From Thermodesulfobacteriota bacterium (GTDB taxonomy: Bacteria; Desulfobacterota; QYQD01): a stretch of 64,000 nt of DNA. Positions 53,154 to 61,965 of this stretch are shown here, one piece after another. The position numbers and the translations under genes were made by a program. The stretch is taken from NCBI GenBank assembly GCA_031082315.1, contig JAVHLC010000002.1, positions 83,362 through 147,361 on the forward strand. Direction: 5' to 3'. The notes under the pieces were generated by a model. It had not been told where the DNA came from and searched no databases. It saw only the letters and a list, made by a program, of their open reading frames with translations. Every line of letters begins with the position of its first letter. Position 1 is the stretch's first letter.

Positions 53154-54593
53154 GTGAAAAAGATTCTTATTGCTAATCGCGGGGAGATTGCGCTACGGAT
53201 TCTGCGTGCGGTGCAGGAGCAGGGGTTAACAGCGGTCGGGGTCTATGAAACTCCGGATAAAGAGGCGCGCCATATACGCGCGGCTGATGAGGCTATCTGG
53301 ATCGGCGAGGGACCGCGCAAGGACTACCTGAATATCGATAAAATGATCTGGGCCGCCCGTAAGGCCGGGGCCGACGGCATCCATCCCGGTTATGGTTTTT
53401 TGGCGGAGAACCCTGATTTTCCCAAGGCATGTGAGGATGCCGGACTTATTTTCATCGGCCCGCCCGCAAAGGTTATTCATGCCCTGGGCAACAAGGTCAT
53501 CGCCCGGACCATCGCCGAAAGCGCCGGTGTTCCGGTCATCCCAGGCAGTGAAAACCTTCCCTATGGACAGGAAGGGGAGGAAAGGGCCCTGGCCTTTGCC
53601 CAGGAACACAGCTTTCCGTTGATGCTCAAGGCCACGGCGGGCGGCGGCGGCCGGGGGATTCGTAAGGTAAATAACCCCAAAGAACTGATAGATCAGATGC
53701 CGCTGGCCCGGGCCGAGGCCAAGGCCGCATTTAATGACGCCCGCCTCTATCTGGAAAAAGGTGTAATAAATCCGAAGCATATCGAGGTTCAGGTACTGGC
53801 CGATAGTTTCGGCCATATTATTCACATGGGCACGCGGGATTGTTCTATACAGCGGCGCAACCAGAAATTGGTGGAGATAGCGCCGGCCCTCATTGCTGAC
53901 CAGACCCTTCTGGATAATATCTGTACTGCGGCCATCAAGGTGGCGCAAGAAGCCAATTATGTGAACGCCGGTACCGTGGAGTTTCTGGTGGACGAGGCCG
54001 GGCATTTCTACTTTTTGGAGATGAATACCCGCCTGCAGGTCGAACACACGGTCACGGAAATGGTCACCGGTATGGACATTGTCCGGGCCCAAATTGACAT
54101 TGCATCCGGGAAAAAGCTCAAATTCTCCCAGGAAGATGTCCACATCCGGGGTCATGCCATCGAGATGCGTATCAACGCCGAGGATCCCAAAAATAATTTC
54201 TTGCCGGAAGGCGGCAGGACTATAACGGTTTATAATTCTCCGGGGGGGGCCGGCATAAGGTTGGACGGCATTGCCTATCAGGGTTATGTCATCCCGCAGG
54301 TCTATGATTCGCTGCTGGTCAAATTGACGGTGCATGGTTTTACCTGGAAGGAGGCCGTGGAGCGCATGCGCCGGGCCTTGAAGGGTTTTGCTATCGTGGG
54401 TCCCAGGACCACGATCCCCTTTTATCTCAACATCGTTAATGAGTCTGATTTCCAGAAAGGTATATTCAACACCAGTTATCTGGACCTGAAGCCCGATCTT
54501 TTTGTATATAAAGAAGAAGACCGTGAGGTAGCCAAACTGGCCAGGCTGATCGCCACTATTCACCATAAGGGTTTCAATCCCTTTGCTGCATAA
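53154..54593 (+). CDS. pycA: Biotin carboxylase subunit (pyruvate carboxylase subunit A type)
   Basis: An ATP-grasp enzyme that carboxylates biotin with bicarbonate and ATP. The 479-aa protein starts with GTG and MKKILIANRGEIALRILRA, has the Gly-rich ATP loop KATAGGGGRGIRKV (about 162-175), the HIEVQVLAD element and the catalytic EMNTRLQVEHTVTE (about 288). Its length fits a separate biotin carboxylase. It is followed at 29 bp by the carboxyltransferase/biotin-carrier gene, the split (A+B) form of pyruvate carboxylase. PycA and AccC are hard to tell apart; the neighbour decides. Confidence 0.9.
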   Translation: MKKILIANRGEIALRILRAVQEQGLTAVGVYETPDKEARHIRAADEAIWIGEGPRKDYLNIDKMIWAARKAGADGIHPGYGFLAENPDFPKACEDAGLIFIGPPAKVIHALGNKVIARTIAESAGVPVIPGSENLPYGQEGEERALAFAQEHSFPLMLKATAGGGGRGIRKVNNPKELIDQMPLARAEAKAAFNDARLYLEKGVINPKHIEVQVLADSFGHIIHMGTRDCSIQRRNQKLVEIAPALIADQTLLDNICTAAIKVAQEANYVNAGTVEFLVDEAGHFYFLEMNTRLQVEHTVTEMVTGMDIVRAQIDIASGKKLKFSQEDVHIRGHAIEMRINAEDPKNNFLPEGGRTITVYNSPGGAGIRLDGIAYQGYVIPQVYDSLLVKLTVHGFTWKEAVERMRRALKGFAIVGPRTTIPFYLNIVNESDFQKGIFNTSYLDLKPDLFVYKEEDREVAKLARLIATIHHKGFNPFAA

Positions 54594-54622
54594 TTCGCTT
54601 TACAGAAGGAAGGGATAATAAG

Positions 54623-56524
54623 ATGGAACACATTCGCCCGGGAATGGACACTAAAGATATCCTCAGGCGTCTAAAAAAGGCTAAAGGATATTTTATCACT
54701 AATACAGCCCGCGACTTATCGCAATCTGACTTTAAGAACCGCATCTTGCTACATACGGACTTATTAGCGGCCAAACCACGGGATGCGGCCGGATATTTCT
54801 CCCTGGAGATAACCGGCGGGGCCTCAGTGCACGTGGATATGCTGCGCAAACAGGTGAACCCCTTTCTTAAACTGGAACTCCTCAGGCGTGAGATGCCGAA
54901 TACTTTATTCCAGACCCTGTGCCGGGGCGTCAACCTATTCGGATACCGGCCGTATCCGGAGAATGCCATCCGACTGACGGTAAGGGAATTTGCCAAATAT
55001 GTGGAGGTCTGGCGCGTCTTCGACTTTTTAAACTATATTCCCAACATGGTTCCGGTATTTGAAGAGGTCAAAAAGGCCGGAAAAATACTGGAGCCATCTA
55101 TTTGTTTCTCTACGGGGCCGGAACACACAGATGAATTTTATGTAGGTAAGGTGCGGGAGATATTGGACGTTACCGGCGAGGACATCATCCTGTGCATCAA
55201 GAATCACGGCGGCCTGGGGACGCCTAAGCGTATCGGTGAACTGGTGGCATCCATTAAACAGAGGTTCCCGGACCTGTTAATCCATTACCACGGTCACAAT
55301 ACAGACAGCAACGACGTGCCGCGTATTGCAGCAGCCATCCTTTCCGGGGCCGAGATCGTCGATGCCGCCGATCATGCCTTTACCGGATTTTATGGCCCGC
55401 CGCCGGTTTTAAGTGTTATCCAGACCATGGAGGCCCATGGTATCCGGGCTGAGGGCGTAAGCACCGACGCCGTTATTGAGACCTCCGAGGCGCTGCGGCC
55501 GGAGCGGGGCGCCTATGCGGATTTTGAGTCCCAGTTCAAGGGATTTGACTCCACCGTACAGGTGCATAAACTGCCGGGCGGGGCCACCGGCAGCAGCTTT
55601 GAGCAGGCGGTCAAGGGGGAATTCCTCCATCTCATGCCAAAGATTCTGCGCGAGGAATTGCCGCGTGTTCAGATTGAGTTAGGCAACTGGTGGAGTGTTA
55701 CTCCCGGCTCTCAGATCCTGTGGACCACAGCCGTCAATAATGTGCTCTCGGGTGAACGGTATGAGAACGCCAGCGGTGACCTGAAGAACCTCCTCCTGGG
55801 CAAATATGGACCATTCCCGTTTTATCGACCTTCCGAAGAAATTTACAGCAAGGTCTTCGGCCCGGACTGGGAAAAAATTCTGAAAGAGCAGGGCGGGGTG
55901 GCCAAAATAGAAGACATTGATCTGGAAAAAGAGGAGGCCACACTCGTAGAGCGCCTGGGCCGATCGGTGACCAGAGAAGAAATGGTGCTTTATTTGCAGC
56001 ATCCAAACGACGCCGTTGATTTCCTCAAGTTTGAGGAGGAATATGGCCAAGCCTATGTCCTTCCTCCACAAATCTGGTTCCGGAAAGGGGGGTTTAACCC
56101 TGGTGAACACCTTGATTTCGTGGACTATACAGGCAAGTCGCATGTGATTGAAATCGGGCCTTCGTATCGCTCCGAAAATGGTAAGCAGACCCTTTACCTC
56201 TTTGTGGACCACCACTCTGAGGTCTTCCTGCTCGAGGAAGAAAAAAAGGCCGGGGTGGAGACGGCAGCAAAATTGAGTAAGGAAGAGATTGCCTCACTGG
56301 CCAAGGTGGGAGATATGCGGGCGCCTTTTGCCAGCAATGTATGCCAGATACCGGTCAAGGCCGGTCAGGAAGTGAAAAAAGGAGAGCTTGTCATTGTACT
56401 GGAGGCCATGAAGATGCAAAATCCCATAGAATCTCAAGTTGAGGGGAAGATCGATCAGGTTTTTGTTAAACTGGGGCAGGCCGTACAGGTTGGGGATAAG
56501 CTGCTTACTATCTCTCCCCTATAA
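54623..56524 (+). CDS. pycB: Carboxyltransferase plus biotin carrier subunit (pyruvate carboxylase subunit B type, divergent)
   Basis: A 633-aa protein with an N-terminal TIM-barrel carboxyltransferase domain (about 20-310), the conserved helper domain (about 320-470) and a biotinyl domain ending with VLEAMKMQN (Lys about 594). GGASVHVDML, LCRGVNLFGYRPYP and FDFLNYIPNM align with pyruvate carboxylase and oxaloacetate decarboxylase alpha. The active site differs: TARDLSQS stands for LRDAHQS, KNHGGLGTP for KDMAGLLTP and HYHGHNTDSND for HTHDTSG, and the loop PGGQYTNL is PGGATGSS. The acceptor may be pyruvate, 2-oxoglutarate or another oxo acid. Confidence 0.85.
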   Translation: MEHIRPGMDTKDILRRLKKAKGYFITNTARDLSQSDFKNRILLHTDLLAAKPRDAAGYFSLEITGGASVHVDMLRKQVNPFLKLELLRREMPNTLFQTLCRGVNLFGYRPYPENAIRLTVREFAKYVEVWRVFDFLNYIPNMVPVFEEVKKAGKILEPSICFSTGPEHTDEFYVGKVREILDVTGEDIILCIKNHGGLGTPKRIGELVASIKQRFPDLLIHYHGHNTDSNDVPRIAAAILSGAEIVDAADHAFTGFYGPPPVLSVIQTMEAHGIRAEGVSTDAVIETSEALRPERGAYADFESQFKGFDSTVQVHKLPGGATGSSFEQAVKGEFLHLMPKILREELPRVQIELGNWWSVTPGSQILWTTAVNNVLSGERYENASGDLKNLLLGKYGPFPFYRPSEEIYSKVFGPDWEKILKEQGGVAKIEDIDLEKEEATLVERLGRSVTREEMVLYLQHPNDAVDFLKFEEEYGQAYVLPPQIWFRKGGFNPGEHLDFVDYTGKSHVIEIGPSYRSENGKQTLYLFVDHHSEVFLLEEEKKAGVETAAKLSKEEIASLAKVGDMRAPFASNVCQIPVKAGQEVKKGELVIVLEAMKMQNPIESQVEGKIDQVFVKLGQAVQVGDKLLTISPL

Positions 56525-56668
56525 CAAGTTCTAGGTTCAAGGTTCACGGTTCCGGGTTCCACGTTCACGTTTTTAACCTTGAACCCTGAACTTTGTCATT
56601 CTTCTGACTTTTGTGCCTCTGTGGCCGTGTTTTTGACCATACTTAGGGAAAAAAGGGGGGTTATTCCA

Positions 56669-56989
56669 ATGTCTCTGCACAAGAAAATTACCACATTATT
56701 TTTATTGATCGTATTCGCCGCAGCCCTGGGTTGTGCCGCCAGTTCAACCAGGGAAAGCACCGGCGAATATCTGGATGATTCGGTGATTACAGCCAAGGTT
56801 AAGGCCTTGCTGGCAAAGGATCTGGTACTCAAATCCTTTGCCATAAGCGTGGAAACCTTCCGTGGAGTGGTTATCCTGAGTGGTTTCGTGGATAGTAATG
56901 ATCAAATCGATCGTGCCGTCCAGATTGCACACGGCGTAAAAGGCGTCAGAGAAGTCAGAAGCCAGATGGTATTGAAACCCAAATCCTGA
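56669..56989 (+). CDS. Single BON-domain lipoprotein
   Basis: From the ATG at 56669 a 106-aa protein with signal sequence and lipobox AALGC (Cys about 22), then one BON domain (DDSVITAKVKALL to VREVRSQMV). Probably an envelope lipoprotein. The leader region carries the GGTTCACGGTTC type of repeat. The longer frame from 56579 reads through this leader and is not likely. Related to the two-domain protein at 2538-3110. Confidence 0.85.
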   Translation: MSLHKKITTLFLLIVFAAALGCAASSTRESTGEYLDDSVITAKVKALLAKDLVLKSFAISVETFRGVVILSGFVDSNDQIDRAVQIAHGVKGVREVRSQMVLKPKS

Positions 56990-56991
56990 TA

Positions 56992-57142
56992 AACTCGCGA
57001 AAAGTAAATTTTACCGCAGAGGTCGCCGAGGTTGGCGTAGGGGCAGGGCTTGCCCTGCCCAATAAGGGCGCAGCAAGCAGCGCCCCTACGTTGCGGGTTA
57101 CGGACTCTGTGTGCTCAGCAGTGAAAAGGCTTTTTTACGAAA
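56992..57142. repeat. MITE-like repeat, family R1, copy C, split by an R5 element
   Basis: Left part CTCGCGAAAAGTAAATTTTA and ACCGCAGAGGTCGCCGAG; right part ACGGACTCTGTGTGCTCAGC and GTGAAAAGGCTTTTTTACGA. The middle part seen in copies A and D (GAACGCTGAGATAACATAT and TTTTCTCTGCG) is missing and replaced by the R5 palindrome, so R5 inserted into, and shortened, this R1 copy. Confidence 0.82.
57036..57090. repeat. 55-bp palindromic repeat, family R5, copy 2 (nested in R1)
   Basis: CGTAGGGGCAGGGC to AGCGCCCCTACG, the same length as 19422-19476 with two base changes seen by eye. Its place inside R1 shows that it moved after R1. Confidence 0.82.
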
Positions 57143-57165
57143 CCATCAAAAATTAACCACACGGG

Positions 57166-58545
57166 TTAAGCCGGCGCCGATCTAAAAATCTCCTCTATCT
57201 CTTCATCAGTAAGGATGCCCTTTTCTCTCGCCAGGTCTTTTATGGGCATGTTCCGGACAAAGGCCTCTTTGGCCAGGGCCGCCGCCTTTTCATAGCCTAT
57301 GTATGAATTCAGGAGCGTGGCCAGGGCCGTGCTCATCTCGGCATAACGGCGGCAGGTCTCAGGATTGGCGGTTATTCCTTGCACACAGCGTTCGGTAAAA
57401 ATAGAGAGGGCGTTCTGCAGGATCTGGATAGACGTCAATATATTATGAATGATGACGGGCATCATAACATTTAGTTCCAATTGGCCGGCCTGAACGGCCA
57501 TAGCCACGGTTGTCTCGTTACCGATCACCTGAAAACAGACCATATTCATCATCTCTGCTATGACCGGGTTGATTTTACCGGCCATTATGGACGATCCCGG
57601 CTGGACGGCGGGTAGTGTAATCTCGGCCAGGCCGGTGCGGGGGCCGGAGCTCAGCAACCGGAGATCATTGGCAATACGGCCAACATCCAGCGCGACAAGT
57701 TTTAATTGAGAGGCGATCGAGGCAAATACATTCATATTCTGGGTCGCTTCAAACAGGTCTTTTTTGGGTTTTAAGTCAAGCCGGGTTAAGATAGAGAGCT
57801 TCTCTATCACCATCTCCCGATAGCCGGGCAGGGTATTTGTGCCTGCCCCTATTGCCGTGGCCCCTATGCCCAGATATTCCAGTTCCTTTGCCGCATGGCG
57901 CAGCCGCTCGAAGTCATCCTCCACGGTCTGGCCATAGGCACGGAACTCATGGCCTAAACGCATGGGAACGGCATCTTGAAGGTGCGTGCGTCCGGCCTTG
58001 ATGATGGGGTAAAATTCTTCTCCTTTATCTTTCAGGGCCTGTGCCAGATTCATACCCACGGGATAGAGGCCCGCCACTGCCTTTAAGGCGGCCAACCTCA
58101 TGGCCGTAGGGAATACATCGTTTGTTGACTGCCCCATATTTACATGATCGTTAGGATGAATTACTGTATAGTCCCCCCGTTTTTTGCCTAAAATCTCAAG
58201 GGCTCTGTTAGCCAGGACCTCATTTATATTCATGTTGTAGGACGTTCCGGCGCCGGCTTGATAGACATCAACCACGAACTGCCCGGTAATTTTCCCCTCC
58301 AGCACCTCACGGGCGGCCTGAATAACGGCCTCTCCGATTGCCGCCTTAAGCCCGCCCAGCGCCATATTAGTCTCGGCCGCCGCCACTTTAATCATAACAG
58401 TGGCCTCGGCCATAAGAGGATGCATGGTTAGCCCGCTTATGGGAAAGTTTTCTATCGCGCGCCGGGTCTGGACCCCATAATAGGCGTCTTCGGGGATCAT
58501 CTTTTCGCCCAGGGGGTCTCTTTCTATTCTGTATTTCTTATCCAT
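57166..58545 (-). CDS. aspA: Aspartate ammonia-lyase
   Basis: Converts aspartate to fumarate and ammonia. The 459-aa protein starts with YRIERDPLGEKMIPEDAYYG, the aspartase form, and has TSYNMNINEVLANRA (about 101), GRTHLQDAVPMRLG (about 186) and the superfamily signature GSSIMAGKINPVIAEMMN (about 318). Fumarate hydratase class II is the main alternative, but the N terminus and KxNPVI region fit aspartase. Could feed fumarate to energy metabolism. Confidence 0.9.
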   Translation of the reverse strand: MDKKYRIERDPLGEKMIPEDAYYGVQTRRAIENFPISGLTMHPLMAEATVMIKVAAAETNMALGGLKAAIGEAVIQAAREVLEGKITGQFVVDVYQAGAGTSYNMNINEVLANRALEILGKKRGDYTVIHPNDHVNMGQSTNDVFPTAMRLAALKAVAGLYPVGMNLAQALKDKGEEFYPIIKAGRTHLQDAVPMRLGHEFRAYGQTVEDDFERLRHAAKELEYLGIGATAIGAGTNTLPGYREMVIEKLSILTRLDLKPKKDLFEATQNMNVFASIASQLKLVALDVGRIANDLRLLSSGPRTGLAEITLPAVQPGSSIMAGKINPVIAEMMNMVCFQVIGNETTVAMAVQAGQLELNVMMPVIIHNILTSIQILQNALSIFTERCVQGITANPETCRRYAEMSTALATLLNSYIGYEKAAALAKEAFVRNMPIKDLAREKGILTDEEIEEIFRSAPA

Positions 58546-58663
58546 AGGTTGCTATAGAAATAAAACTGTTCCTTAGAGTCTGCTTTTTGTTTAATATACA
58601 ATACCTTTTTATGAAGTGGATTGTAGCGTAAAAAGGTAAATAATGCAAAAATAAGAGCTTGCA

Positions 58664-59898
58664 ATGGTGAAAAACAGAACCTTCAGGGCCTTGCGGCATC
58701 GTAACTTCCGTCTTTTCTTTTTTGGACAGTTGACCTCTCTTATCGGCAGTTGGATGCAGTCTGTGGCTCAGGGATGGCTGGTCTTGCAGCTCAGTAACTC
58801 TGCCTTTGCCCTGGGACTGGTGGGGACCTTCGGATATTTACCCACCATGCTCTTTTCCTTCTGGGGTGGAAGTGTGGCTGACCGTAAGAGTAAGCGCCGT
58901 ATTGTACTTGCTACCCAGACAGTAGCGATGTGTCTCGCCTTCAGCTTAGCCTTCCTGGTCACCCTTAACCTGATTAAGACCTGGCACGTGGTCTTATTGG
59001 CCTTCTTCATGGGTACGGTTATGGCCTTTGATCTCCCCGCCCGTCAATCGTTCCTTATAGAGTTGGTCGGCCGGGAAGACCTGACTAATGCCATTGGTCT
59101 GAATTCTTCTATATTCAACGCGGCCAGACTTATCGGCCCGGGCATAGCAGGCTTCGTCATTGCCTACTTCGGGGTTGAAATATGCTTTCTAATTAATGGC
59201 CTCAGTTTCCTGGCTGTAATCGTCAGCCTGTTACGTATGCGAAACGTACAACAGACGGACATGGTAGGTTTTAAAAAAAAGGGTAGTATAAAGGATATGG
59301 CATATTACATCCACGGGCAGAAAGAGATACGCATGCTACTTTTGCTGGTGGCCACCTTCAGTGTATTTGTCCTGCCTTATACGGTGTTGCTACCTATATT
59401 TGCCCGTGACATCCTTAAGGTAGGTCCTAAGGGGCTGGGTTTTCTTTTCTCCGCTATGGGCCTGGGCGCCTTAATCGGAGCGATCATGATAGCTACTATA
59501 GCCGGGCAAAGAAACAAGTTGCTTTATCTCTGGAGTAACGCCCTCCTCTTTGGAGCCCTTATTTGGGCCTTTTCCCTGTGCAACCGGTATTATCTTGCGT
59601 TGTTCCTGCTTTTTCTGGCGGGCATGACCATGGTGGGCTTTCTCACCACTGCCAACGCCTATGTCCAGCTTAATGCCCCGGATGACAGGAGAGGCCGGAT
59701 TATGGGGCTTTACAGTATTGTATTTCTGGGAATGATGCCGGGGTGGGAAGCCTGCTTTCAGGGAGTCTGTCACAATATATCGGGGTTCAACGGGCTATAT
59801 CTACAGGCGCTATCCTGGCAGAACTAATTACCTTTGGTCTTGGCCTTTATTTATTCTTGACTATGGGCAACAAAAGACGATCGGACCACAAGTACTGA
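58664..59898 (+). pseudogene. MFS transporter (enterobactin exporter/MFS_3 type) with frameshift near 59740
   Basis: A major facilitator protein with about twelve helices; motif A-like GSVADRKSKRR is near residue 68 and DLPARQSFLIELVG near 123. The frame is normal up to FLGMMP (59738); then frame 0 leaves the family and stops at 59827. In the next frame VGSLLSGSLSQYIGV, AILAELITFGLGLYLF and a short basic tail continue to TGA at 59898, as the family requires. Two extra G (or one lost base) in the run CCGGGGTGGG explain this. It is either a sequencing error or a fresh mutation. The corrected protein has about 410 aa. It overlaps the usp 3' end by 48 bp. Confidence 0.8.
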
Positions 59899-60306
59899 GC
59901 ATCGGGCCTTGCGTACAAGCCGGTCAGCTACGCTGCCAAAAAGCGTATAGACCAAGCCGGATTCACCATGGGCCCCAACGACAATAAGGTCAACCCCCTC
60001 CTGATCCACAAAATTGGCCATTTCAACGGCCGGGTAACCGGAAAGGACTTTTGGCTCGGCAGTGATGGACGGGGGAATGCGCGGGATATAGTCCTTTTGT
60101 AGCCGGGCCTCGACATTACGGCTGAAATCAGAGAAATCGATTACCGGCATATAAGGTTCATAGGTGGCCATAGGGGCTATATTGATCACGTGCACGATAT
60201 ATAACCGGGCCTTATATTTACCCGCCAAGTTGATAGCGTGCTCAAAGGCTATATCCGCATTTTCAGAAAAATCGGTCCCAAACAGTATCTTTTTGTAATC
60301 TTCCAT
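59851..60306 (-). CDS. Universal stress protein
   Basis: Single Usp domain of 151 aa from the ATG at 60306 (MEDYKKILFGTDFS); the longer frame reads into the greA end region. ATP motif GAHGESGLVYTLFGSVADRL near residue 115. Fourth Usp gene in the window. It lies 19 bp after greA. Confidence 0.88.
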   Translation of the reverse strand: MEDYKKILFGTDFSENADIAFEHAINLAGKYKARLYIVHVINIAPMATYEPYMPVIDFSDFSRNVEARLQKDYIPRIPPSITAEPKVLSGYPAVEMANFVDQEGVDLIVVGAHGESGLVYTLFGSVADRLVRKARCSVLVVRSSFVAHSQE

Positions 60307-60325
60307 GGTCGCTCTCCCGGAGATA

Positions 60326-60811
60326 TTATGAAGCTGGCCACGCAGGCATAATATCCATAATTTCAAAATTACGAAGTCCCCCGGGCGTCTTTACCTGAAT
60401 CTCATCTCCCGGTTCTTTCCCAATAAGCGCCCGCCCGAGTGGGGCAATGACCGAGATCCGGCCACTGGAGGCATCCGATTCATGCGGACCAACCAACTGA
60501 TATTTTACTGTTTCTCCCGATTCCAGGTCAGTTAAGGCCACAACGACTCCAAAAACAACGCGATCACAATTCAGGTTATTACAATCAACGATCTCTGAGG
60601 TGGCAAGCTTATAATGCAAATCCCGTATCTTGCCCTCGACGAGAGATTGCCTTTCCTTGGCTGCTGTATATTCGGCATTTTCAGAAAGGTCTCCGTGGCC
60701 GCGCGCCTCTTCAATGGCCCTGACTACGGAGGGTCTTTCGATTTTCTCCAATTTTTCTAACTCGCGACGCAGCTGCTCATAACCTTCTCTGGTAATTGGT
60801 GTACGATTCAT
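60326..60811 (-). CDS. greA: Transcription elongation factor GreA
   Basis: Rescues stalled RNA polymerase. From the ATG at 60811 a 161-aa protein with the N-terminal coiled coil (about 8-75; LENAEYTAAKER-like EDLSENAEY holds the catalytic acidic tip) and the FKBP-like C-terminal domain with SVIAPLGRALIGKEPGDEI. Normal length. Confidence 0.95.
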   Translation of the reverse strand: MNRTPITREGYEQLRRELEKLEKIERPSVVRAIEEARGHGDLSENAEYTAAKERQSLVEGKIRDLHYKLATSEIVDCNNLNCDRVVFGVVVALTDLESGETVKYQLVGPHESDASSGRISVIAPLGRALIGKEPGDEIQVKTPGGLRNFEIMDIMPAWPAS

Positions 60812-60878
60812 GACTTCCTCACTCCTGGGAAAGTTACATTGTGATACAGGCAAAAAGATTTAGTATTTTTTGATGACC

Positions 60879-60995
60879 TCGCAAAAAGTCAAAATTACCG
60901 CAGAGGTCGCCGAGAACGCTGAGATAACATATGAACAGTTTAAAGTTTTTCTCTGCGGGCTCTGCGTACTCAGCGGTGAAAAGGCTTTTTTACGA
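60879..60995. repeat. MITE-like repeat, family R1, copy D
   Basis: CTCGCAAAAAGTCAAAATTA, ACCGCAGAGGTCGCCGAGAA, GATAACATATGAACAGTTTA, CTCTGCGGGCTCTGCGTACT and GTGAAAAGGCTTTTTTACGA, the best-kept copy. Ends TCG(C/T)AAAAAG and CTTTTTTACGA are inverted. It fills the gap between greA and the diguanylate cyclase gene. Confidence 0.88.
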
Positions 60996-61059
60996 ATTCA
61001 TTTTATTTAGTGTAATACAAAAAGCGGAAAAGTGGAAGTGTTAAGTCGCAACGATGTAA

Positions 61060-61965
61060 TCAGAAAAACTCGGCCTTGTTACGTCCGCCCCTCTTGGCTG
61101 CATACAGGGCCTTGTCTGCCCCTTCCAGTAGTTCCTTGGCCAGGGATATCCGTTCATCCGGAGAACTGGCTGCGCCTACGCTAACCGTAACCCGAAAGGT
61201 GTTATCCTGGAATCTGAATTCATGATCTTCCACCGCCTTTCTTAACCGTTCCGCGCAGGACCGGCCCGTAGTTCTATCGCACCTGAGGAGCAAAACAGCA
61301 AATTCTTCGCCGCCGTAACGTGCCGGCACATCGCCGGAACGGGTTAACTGCCTTAACAGCCTGCCCATCTCGGAAAGGATGGCGTCTCCGGTCTGATGTC
61401 CGTATGTGTCATTAAATTGCTTGAAGTGGTCAATGTCTATGATAATGCAAGTCAATGCATCGCCGTAACGTATTGACTTCGCAAATTCCGTAGCCAGTTG
61501 TTCCTGAAAATATCGATGATTGTAAAGGGTGGTTAACCCGTCGCGGATGGCCATCTCTTCCAGTTGACGATTTCTTTCCTGTAGGGCATTGTACAGCTCT
61601 TGCAATTTGACCTGGGTATTCACCCGTGCAATCAGTTCCCCGGCATCAAAAGGTTTGGTAACATAATCCACCGCCCCCAGGGCCAATCCCTTGATCTTAT
61701 CGGCCGGCTCGGCCTTTGATGTCAACATTACGATGGCCATGTCCTTAGTGTCCTCGTCGTTCTTTAACCGGCTGCAGGTTTCATAACCATCTATCCCCGG
61801 CATTATTACATCTAAAAGAATCACCTGGGGCTTTTCCGCCCTGGCTATTTCTATTCCAGAAGGTCCGTCCGGGGCCGTAAATACCTCGTGGCCGGTTTTT
61901 ACCAAGATGCTCTTTGCAAACTCCACCATCAGGCGGCTATCATCTATAACCAAGACCCTGGCCAT
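61060..61965 (-). CDS. Diguanylate cyclase with receiver domain
   Basis: A 301-aa PleD/WspR-like response regulator: receiver domain (1-120; Asp52 in LLDVIMPG), a short coiled coil, and a GGDEF domain with active GGEEF (about 225) and the inhibitory site RSGD five residues before it. It should make cyclic di-GMP when phosphorylated and be stopped by product. Its ATG shares one base with the cheB stop (TGATG), so it belongs to the chemotaxis operon. Confidence 0.93.
   Translation of the reverse strand: MARVLVIDDSRLMVEFAKSILVKTGHEVFTAPDGPSGIEIARAEKPQVILLDVIMPGIDGYETCSRLKNDEDTKDMAIVMLTSKAEPADKIKGLALGAVDYVTKPFDAGELIARVNTQVKLQELYNALQERNRQLEEMAIRDGLTTLYNHRYFQEQLATEFAKSIRYGDALTCIIIDIDHFKQFNDTYGHQTGDAILSEMGRLLRQLTRSGDVPARYGGEEFAVLLLRCDRTTGRSCAERLRKAVEDHEFRFQDNTFRVTVSVGAASSPDERISLAKELLEGADKALYAAKRGGRNKAEFF

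Noticed and set aside
53226..54566. 446-aa open frame on the minus strand
   Set aside because: It is the antisense shadow of pycA: no family features, no ribosome site, and the plus strand has a complete conserved enzyme.
59734..59750. Programmed ribosomal frameshift in the MFS gene
   Set aside because: No classic slippery heptamer or following hairpin was seen, and frame-0 product would be a useless truncation; an indel is simpler.
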